Positions 58,444 through 64,000 of a DNA stretch of 64,000 nt are shown here, one piece after another. The DNA is from Paractinoplanes ferrugineus (GTDB taxonomy: Bacteria; Actinomycetota; Actinomycetes; Mycobacteriales; Micromonosporaceae), in contig NZ_BOMM01000001.1 in assembly GCF_016862195.1 (NCBI RefSeq), positions 62,001-126,000 of the forward strand, in the 5' to 3' direction. Within the stretch, counting starts at the first letter, position 1; the number at the start of each line of letters is the position of its first letter. The position numbers and the translations under genes are program-made. Under the pieces are notes generated by a model that searched no databases, had not been told where the DNA came from, and saw only the letters and a list, made by a program, of their open reading frames with translations.

Positions 58444-60966
58444 ATGTTCGAGCGGTTCACCGACCGAGCGCGACGGGTTGTCGTCCTGGCCCAAGAAGAG
58501 GCCCGGATGCTCAACCACAACTACATCGGGACCGAGCACATCCTGCTCGGCCTGATCCACGAAGGCGAGGGCGTCGCCGCCAAGGCTCTGGAGAGTCTCG
58601 GCATCTCGCTCGAGGGAGTCCGGCAGCAGGTCGAGGAAATCATCGGCCAGGGTCAGCAGGCGCCGAGCGGGCACATCCCGTTCACGCCCCGGGCGAAGAA
58701 GGTGCTGGAGCTGTCGCTGCGCGAGGCGCTGCAGCTCGGCCACAACTACATCGGCACGGAGCACATCCTGCTCGGGCTGATCCGTGAGGGCGAGGGTGTC
58801 GCCGCCCAGGTGCTGGTCAAGCTCGGCGCCGACCTCAACCGGGTCCGCCAGCAGGTGATCCAGCTGCTCTCCGGTTACCAGGGCAAGGAGCCGGCCGCGG
58901 CCGGTGCGGCAGCCGGCGAGGCAGCGCCCTCGACGAGCCTGGTCCTCGACCAGTTCGGCCGTAACCTGACCCAGGCCGCCCGGGAGGGCAAGCTCGACCC
59001 GGTGATCGGCCGGGAAAAGGAAATCGAGCGGGTCATGCAGGTGCTATCGCGCCGCACGAAGAACAATCCGGTGCTCATCGGCGAGCCCGGCGTCGGCAAG
59101 ACCGCCGTCGTCGAGGGCCTGTCCCAGTCGATCGTCAAGGGCGAGGTGCCCGAGACGCTCAAGGACAAGCAGCTCTACACGCTCGACCTCGGTGCCCTGG
59201 TCGCCGGCTCCCGTTACCGCGGTGACTTCGAGGAGCGCCTGAAGAAGGTGCTCAAGGAGATCCGCACCCGGGGCGACATCATCCTGTTCATCGACGAGAT
59301 CCACACCCTGGTGGGTGCGGGTGCCGCCGAGGGCGCGATCGACGCCGCGAGCATCCTCAAGCCGATGCTGGCCCGTGGTGAGCTGCAGACCATCGGTGCC
59401 ACGACCCTGGACGAATACCGCAAGCACCTGGAGAAGGACGCCGCTCTCGAGCGCCGGTTCCAGCCCATCCAGGTCGGTGAGCCGTCCCTGGCCCACACCA
59501 TCGAGATCCTCAAGGGTCTGCGTGACCGTTACGAGGCCCACCACCGCATCAGCATCACCGATGCCGCGCTGGTGGCCGCCGCGACGCTGGCCGACCGCTA
59601 CATCTCGGACCGCTTCCTGCCGGACAAGGCGATCGACCTGATCGACGAGGCCGGCGCGCGGATGCGCATCCGCCGGATGACCGCGCCGCCAGACCTGCGC
59701 GACTTCGACGAGCGCATCGCTCAGGTGCGCCGCGACAAGGAGTCGGCGATCGACGCGCAGGACTTCGAACGCGCCGCCCAGCTTCGCGACAACGAGAAGC
59801 AGCTGCTCACCAAGAAGGCGCAGCGGGAGAAGGAGTGGAAGGCGGGCGACCTCGACGTCGTGTCCGAGGTCGACGACGAACAGATCGCCGAGGTTCTGGG
59901 CAACTGGACCGGCATCCCGGTCTACAAGCTCACCGAGGAGGAGACTTCCCGGCTGCTGCGCATGGAAGATGAGCTGCACAAGCGGGTCATCGGCCAGGAG
60001 GACGCGGTCAGGGCCGTCTCCAAGGCGATCCGGCGCACCCGGGCCGGCCTGAAGGACCCGAAGCGCCCGTCCGGCTCGTTCATCTTCGCCGGCCCGTCCG
60101 GTGTCGGTAAGACCGAGCTGTCCAAGGCGCTCGCCGAGTTCCTGTTCGGTTCGGAAGACGCTCTGATCCAGCTGGACATGTCCGAGTTCCACGACCGCTA
60201 CACGGTGTCCCGCCTCGTCGGTGCCCCTCCCGGTTACGTGGGTTACGACGAGGGCGGCCAGCTCACCGAGAAGGTGCGCCGCAAGCCGTTCAGTGTGGTC
60301 CTGTTCGACGAGATCGAGAAGGCCCACCCGGACGTCTTCAACACGCTCCTGCAGATCCTGGAGGACGGCCGGCTGACCGACGGTCAGGGCCGGATCGTGG
60401 ACTTCAAGAACACGGTCATCATCCTGACCACCAACCTCGGCACGCGTGACGTGGCCAAGGCGGTCTCGCTGGGCTTCCAGGCCTCCGAGGACACCGAGAG
60501 CAACTACGACCGGATGAAGGTCAAGGTCAACGACGAGCTGAAGCAGCACTTCCGCCCGGAGTTCCTGAACCGCATCGACGACACGATCGTCTTCCACCAG
60601 CTTCGGCAGGAGGAGATCCTTCAGATCGTCGACATCTTCACCGCGCGTATCGAGGGCCAGCTCCGGAACAAGGACATGGGCCTCGAGCTGACCGACAACG
60701 CGAAGAAGTACCTGGCGAAGAAGGGCTTCGACCCGGTGCTGGGCGCCCGGCCGCTGCGCCGCACGATCCAGCGTGACCTCGAGGACACCCTGTCCGAGCA
60801 GATCCTCTTCAACGAGCTGCGCCCCGGCCAGATCGTGGTCGTGGACTGCGAGGGTGACCCGGAAAACGTCGAGAAGTCCAAGCTGGTCTTCCGCGGCGCC
60901 GACCGGGGTGACACGGTGCCGGACGCGGTTCCGGCCGACCTGGGTGCCACCGCAACCGAAGAGTAA
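58444..60966 (+). CDS. clpC: Clp protease ATPase subunit ClpC
   Basis: An 840-aa HSP100 unfoldase from ATG 58444 ([20 protein letters not shown]); the 90-residue extension to 58174 is non-coding sequence containing the DnaA-like boxes. Two Clp_N repeats (residues ~1-145; the [13 protein letters not shown] motif occurs twice) are followed by AAA-1 with Walker A GEPGVGKT (~215), a UVR-like middle domain near ~420 ([16 protein letters not shown]), and AAA-2 with GPSGVGKT (~549) and the pore loop GYVGYDEGG. It feeds substrates to ClpP1P2. The tail ends [11 protein letters not shown]. The antisense 643-aa ORF is a shadow. Confidence 0.96.
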   Translation: MFERFTDRARRVVVLAQEEARMLNHNYIGTEHILLGLIHEGEGVAAKALESLGISLEGVRQQVEEIIGQGQQAPSGHIPFTPRAKKVLELSLREALQLGHNYIGTEHILLGLIREGEGVAAQVLVKLGADLNRVRQQVIQLLSGYQGKEPAAAGAAAGEAAPSTSLVLDQFGRNLTQAAREGKLDPVIGREKEIERVMQVLSRRTKNNPVLIGEPGVGKTAVVEGLSQSIVKGEVPETLKDKQLYTLDLGALVAGSRYRGDFEERLKKVLKEIRTRGDIILFIDEIHTLVGAGAAEGAIDAASILKPMLARGELQTIGATTLDEYRKHLEKDAALERRFQPIQVGEPSLAHTIEILKGLRDRYEAHHRISITDAALVAAATLADRYISDRFLPDKAIDLIDEAGARMRIRRMTAPPDLRDFDERIAQVRRDKESAIDAQDFERAAQLRDNEKQLLTKKAQREKEWKAGDLDVVSEVDDEQIAEVLGNWTGIPVYKLTEEETSRLLRMEDELHKRVIGQEDAVRAVSKAIRRTRAGLKDPKRPSGSFIFAGPSGVGKTELSKALAEFLFGSEDALIQLDMSEFHDRYTVSRLVGAPPGYVGYDEGGQLTEKVRRKPFSVVLFDEIEKAHPDVFNTLLQILEDGRLTDGQGRIVDFKNTVIILTTNLGTRDVAKAVSLGFQASEDTESNYDRMKVKVNDELKQHFRPEFLNRIDDTIVFHQLRQEEILQIVDIFTARIEGQLRNKDMGLELTDNAKKYLAKKGFDPVLGARPLRRTIQRDLEDTLSEQILFNELRPGQIVVVDCEGDPENVEKSKLVFRGADRGDTVPDAVPADLGATATEE

Positions 60967-60980
60967 GCACGACACAGAGA

Positions 60981-61010
60981 ACGGCCCGGCATAGCTGCCG
61001 GGCCGTTTTT
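60981..61010 (+). terminator. Rho-independent terminator of clpC
   Basis: A perfect 10-bp stem ACGGCCCGGC / GCCGGGCCGT with a 6-nt loop, followed by a five-T run. Flanking CACAGA and TCTGTG could extend the pairing. It lies 14 bp after the clpC stop. Confidence 0.92.
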
Positions 61011-62078
61011 CTGTGGGTCGTCAAGGAGCAGAGTGGTAGCTCTCTTGGCCGGGTTGAGCAGGCATAGCGCGGGTTCGGGGAGCACCGGCTAGCTGTCGCG
61101 AGCAGGACCGTTGTTGACGCGGCTGCTGGGTGGCCGGCTTTCGCGCCCGCCGTGGCCGCGGCGGTAGGCCAGAGCCTTGTCGGTCGTAACGCGTTGGACG
61201 GCCGGGATGCCGAGGGCGGCGAAGTGTTCGGCGGCGCCGGCGCGACGCGGGCTCGGCGGCGTTCGAGGCTGTCACGGCCGTGGACTCGCCGGCCGCCGCC
61301 ATCGCGCCGCCGAGCGACCTTTCCTGACATCGAGGTGCGGCAGGTCGCCGGGCCGGTCGCGTTCGTAGCGGCGGATCCGCTGGCCGGCGGGCGGCGGATC
61401 AGCTGGGCGGCTGGGCGGTGGGTGGTCGAAACCGACCAGGCGGTGCGGGCCGTGTGGGGTCAGCACGGCGTGCGGCGGAGGCTGGCATGGTCAGCTGCGC
61501 GGCGGGGCATCGGGGTCCGCGTTTGAGTCGGGGCGCAGGGCACCGGGTCGCTCGGGATATGCCGAGGTCTTTGACGACGTGTGCGACCGCGGGCCGACGG
61601 TGGGCGATGGAGACCTCCGCTCGATTGGGGAGCTTCGCAACTTCCACCTCGCCGGAGGTCTTCTCATTGATCAGCCACGCGCCAGGCGCTCCCTGCGGCG
61701 GTGGCGGGTGGCGCTGCGCCGGCGGGGGTCCGGCCCGAGCAGGGCGCAAGTCCGGATGAGCTGGGCGTTGCCGTGCCCGCGCGGGCAGGGCGGCGTGGCT
61801 TCCCGCGCGGGCAGGGCGGCGTGGCTTCCCGCGCGGGCAGGGCGGGGCGGCTTCCCGCGCGGACAGGGCGGGGCGGTTGGCGGCGGCTCTGTGCAAGGTC
61901 GAGTGAGGCCGGAGGCTGATCTCCGGTCGGCGTTGCGGGAACTAGCGGATGTTCAGGGGCCGGCGAGGGAATCGACAGCGGCTGCGGCGTGGAAGCCATG
62001 ACCGCCGGTGGTTCTCCCGGCCGCAGCCGATAAATCCCGTCGAGACCCGTCAAGCGGGCCGGGAGAACCTCCATACGG
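61011..62078. other. Non-coding region between clpC and GH43, with a minisatellite
   Basis: About 1.07 kb without a supportable gene. ORFs on both strands are Arg/Ala/Pro-rich and lack ribosome binding sites. A minus-strand stretch near 61540-61690 reads INEKTSGEVEVAKLPNRAEV and later VAHVVKDLGISRAT, which looks slightly more protein-like (HTH-like end) and could be a decayed gene remnant, but it is not strong enough to call. The 26-bp tandem repeat at 61776 is listed separately. Confidence 0.5.
61776..61879. repeat. 4 x 26-bp tandem repeat with palindromic core
   Basis: Four adjacent 26-bp units start at 61776, 61802, 61828 and 61854. Units 1 and 2 are identical; unit 3 differs by 2 bases and unit 4 by a few more. 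Units 1-3 begin with the perfect palindrome CCCGCGCGGG and continue with CAGGGCGG. There are no spacers, so this is not a CRISPR array. Confidence 0.85.
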
Positions 62079-63485
62079 TCAGGACAGGCGGAAGACCGTT
62101 CCGGCCGGCGCGACGGAGATCGCCCCGCCGCTGCGCCGCAGATAGCCGCCACCGGCCACGGCGATCTTGACGCCGTTTCGGACGCGCTCGCGGCGGAACC
62201 CGGTCGGGGCCGCGTCGAGGCGGACGACGCCGCTGTCCACGTGCAGGAACCGCGCCGGGTGCGCCACCGAGCGGATCACCTCGGTGCCGTCCGGTCGGGC
62301 CTCGAAGCGGAACTGGGTGGCGGCCAGGTCACGAGGCGCCCGCTCGATGAGGATGAGGCCGTCGTCGGTGTGCCGGACGAAGTCGGTCGGCCGGTCCGCG
62401 GCGGAGACCCGGACGATCGGGCCGCCGTCGCCGACCGGGATGCCGAACAGCGGCGTGCCGTCCGGATGCCAGTACAGCTTCTGCACCCGGGTGTGCCGGT
62501 TGGGGTCGTAGAGCGGGTCGCCGGTGATGTCGCGGTAGTCGCGGGCGTGGTAGACCAGCACATCGGTCACCCCGTCCTCGGCCACCGTGAACGAGTTGTG
62601 CCCTGGACCGAAACGGGAAGTCTCGGCGTCGGTCTCGAAGATCGGGTCGGGGGTCTTCACCCATGAGTCCCGGTCCAGCAGGTCGGCGTCCGCGTCCGCG
62701 GTGAGCAGGCCCATGCAGTAGCGGGCGTCGGTGGCGCTGGCCGAGAAGGTCAGGAACACCCGCCCGTTGCGGATGAGCACGGCCGGCCCCTCGTTGACCT
62801 TGTAGCCCAGGATCTCCCAGCTCCGGGTCGGGGTGGTGATCCGGGTCGGCTTGGTCGCCAAGGTCCAGGGGTTGGCCATTCGCGCGATGTAGAGGCTCGT
62901 GTTGACCGCGATCTCCGGCTCGCTCTGCGCCCACACCAGGTAGCGGCGGCCGCGGTGCGAGAACGTGGTGGAGTCGAGGGTGAAGCCGTCCCACTCGGTG
63001 AGCACCTGGCCCTTCAGCGTCCAGCCGCTCGGGTCGGTCGGGTCCGCCTTGGTCGACTCCAGCACGTACGTGCGGATGCGGAACACGTCGTCCGAGTCGC
63101 CGGCCGCGAAGTAGATGTACCAGCGGCCGTCGATGCGATGCAGCTCCGGCGCCCAGATGTGGCCGGCCATCTTGCCGGTGGCCGGGCGCCGCCAGATCAC
63201 TGTCTCGGTGGCCGCGGTCAGGCCGGCGAGCGTGGCCGCGCCGCGCACCACGAGCCGGTCATATTCGGGGACCGAGGCGGTGAAGTAGTACATCCCGTCG
63301 GTGCGCGGGGTGATGAACGGGTCGGCCCGCTGACTGATCAACGGCTGGACGGTGGGGACACCGTAGATCTCGGCGTCGGTCCGGGGGATGGCGGCCTCGG
63401 CCGGGCCGGCGGTGGAGAGGCCGGCTATCCCGGCGCCGGCGGCGACTCCCAGGGAGCTCCGCAGCAACGTGCGTCGGCTGATCAT
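62079..63485 (-). CDS. GH43-family alpha-L-arabinofuranosidase, Tat-exported
   Basis: A 468-aa protein. The N-terminus has a twin-arginine signal (SRRTLLRSSLGVAAGAGIAG). The five-bladed GH43 catalytic domain covers residues ~45-350: RADPFITPRTDGMYYFTAS with the Asp general base, HIWAPELHRIDGRWYIYFAA with the pKa-modulating or acid residue region, and GPGHNSFTVAEDG. The last ~120 residues (FVRHTDDGLILIERAP and after) form a beta-trefoil-like arabinan-binding module (AbfB/CBM42-like). The overall layout fits exo-1,5-arabinofuranosidases of actinomycetes. Its ATG overlaps the GH51-like stop by one base, so the two arabinosidases are co-expressed. Confidence 0.85.
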   Translation of the reverse strand: MISRRTLLRSSLGVAAGAGIAGLSTAGPAEAAIPRTDAEIYGVPTVQPLISQRADPFITPRTDGMYYFTASVPEYDRLVVRGAATLAGLTAATETVIWRRPATGKMAGHIWAPELHRIDGRWYIYFAAGDSDDVFRIRTYVLESTKADPTDPSGWTLKGQVLTEWDGFTLDSTTFSHRGRRYLVWAQSEPEIAVNTSLYIARMANPWTLATKPTRITTPTRSWEILGYKVNEGPAVLIRNGRVFLTFSASATDARYCMGLLTADADADLLDRDSWVKTPDPIFETDAETSRFGPGHNSFTVAEDGVTDVLVYHARDYRDITGDPLYDPNRHTRVQKLYWHPDGTPLFGIPVGDGGPIVRVSAADRPTDFVRHTDDGLILIERAPRDLAATQFRFEARPDGTEVIRSVAHPARFLHVDSGVVRLDAAPTGFRRERVRNGVKIAVAGGGYLRRSGGAISVAPAGTVFRLS

Positions 63486-64000
63486 CAGCGCTCCTTGATT
63501 CGCAGGAAGGTGACCGAGCTGGCCGGCAACGTGCGGGTGAAGGTTGCCCCGATGCCGGAGACGGTGCTGGTCACGGGCTGGATCGGTTCGGCCGAGCGGG
63601 TGTTCTGCTCGCCCGGGTCACCGGCCAGGACGGTCATCCGGGCGGTGCGGGCCACCTTCAGTCCACCCAGGTCGATCTTGGTGACGGCCGGTTTGTCCTG
63701 CGCGTTGACCACCTTGACGATCAGTTCGCCGGTGCCGGTGTCCCGCGTGACGACCTGCGCGAACGGCTCCGAGACGTGGTTGTCGTCGAAGCTGCCCCAC
63801 TCGACGCCGTCCTTGAGCAGGGTGACCTTTGTGCCGCGTACCGAAATCTTGAGGTCGTAGGTCCGGCCCGTCACCACCGTGTCGGGCTTGGTGAGGATCT
63901 GCTCCTTGGCGTCGGCGGAGCCGGCGGCCTTCTCGACCGCGCCCTGGGTGTTGTTCCAGCCGCCCAGGTTCCACCAGTACCAGGTGTCGGAGTTCTTGAT
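63485..64000 (-). CDS. C-terminal part of a probable GH51-type alpha-L-arabinofuranosidase (runs off window)
   Basis: The last 171 codons of an open frame that enters from the right edge. SDTWYWWNLGGWNNTQGAVE and TVVTGRTYDLKISVRGTKV form a laminin-G/concanavalin-like carbohydrate module. VVTRDTGTGELIVKVVNAQD, then a beta-sandwich ending SSVTFLRIKER, is the C-terminal domain of GH51 arabinofuranosidases. The catalytic domain is outside the window, so the family is inferred. The stop TGA shares its last base with the GH43 ATG (TGATG). Confidence 0.7.
   Translation of the reverse strand: MKNSDTWYWWNLGGWNNTQGAVEKAAGSADAKEQILTKPDTVVTGRTYDLKISVRGTKVTLLKDGVEWGSFDDNHVSEPFAQVVTRDTGTGELIVKVVNAQDKPAVTKIDLGGLKVARTARMTVLAGDPGEQNTRSAEPIQPVTSTVSGIGATFTRTLPASSVTFLRIKER

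Noticed and set aside
59044..60975. 643-aa minus-strand frame over clpC
   Set aside because: Shadow of a highly conserved gene, with no family features.
61776..61879. CRISPR array
   Set aside because: Units are directly adjacent with no spacers, and no cas gene is present.
61399..61896. Minus-strand frame ending in an HTH-like LGISRAT stretch
   Set aside because: Only a short segment is protein-like, the rest is Pro/Arg/Ala filler across the minisatellite, and there is no ribosome binding site. At most a decayed remnant.

Overview
The window is GC-rich throughout, uses many GTG starts, and is packed with short 4-bp start/stop overlaps. The gene content (crp-nth-marP, ESX-type secretion, lsr2, clpC, ftsH-folE) and its order point to a filamentous actinomycete, most likely Micromonosporaceae (Actinoplanes-like). 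The family placement is inference; no rRNA or tRNA gene was seen. Several blocks follow the order I remember for Mycobacterium tuberculosis: crp/nth/TlpA-like/NUDIX/marP; ppa/dacB-like/zinc metalloprotease/tilS/hpt; ftsH/folE; folP/folB/folK/DUF3180; DUF2520/panC; coaX/lysS/lsr2/clpC.

Layout. 0-2.3 kb: end of a biotin carboxylase gene, a degenerate carboxyltransferase, and crp (all minus). 2.5-7 kb: CapA-like protein, endonuclease III, thioredoxin lipoprotein, NUDIX hydrolase and the MarP-type protease. 7-7.85 kb: repeat-rich spacer with one possible 35-aa ORF. 7.85-14.9 kb: type VII secretion core (mycP, three-ATPase eccC, eccD); no eccB, eccE or WXG100 gene is adjacent. 14.9-23.3 kb: ppa, PBP4-type peptidase, zincin, tilS, hpt, ftsH, folE. 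23.3-37.9 kb: an accessory block separating folE from folP. It holds an AhpD-like/MarR pair, a RidA protein, a three-gene FtsK-like ATPase locus, and a seven-gene, translationally coupled type IV secretion-like operon. 37.9-40.2 kb: folP-folB-folK-DUF3180. 40.3-47.7 kb: membrane and hypothetical genes, a glycine-betaine-type (OpuC/ProU) ABC system whose substrate-binding protein looks circularly permuted, and a repeat-rich membrane protein. 47.7-49.9 kb: a NuoD-like gene coupled to a MidA/NDUFAF7-like methyltransferase. 50-61 kb: DUF2520-panC, a lipoprotein, nadB-nadC-coaX, lysS, lsr2, clpC. 61-62.1 kb: non-coding, with a 4 x 26-bp tandem repeat. 62.1-64 kb: arabinan-degrading GH43 and a truncated GH51-like gene.

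The most novel part is the 24.7-37.7 kb block. A VirB2/VirB3/VirB4/VirB6-like operon with VirB8-like proteins and a wall hydrolase lies next to an FtsK/SpoIIIE-family ATPase, a membrane protein and an 86-aa helical protein. No relaxase or integrase was seen. Other unusual points are the permuted binding protein, the NuoD/methyltransferase coupling, a helically phased DnaA-box array upstream of clpC, and a probable non-canonical start codon for folE.
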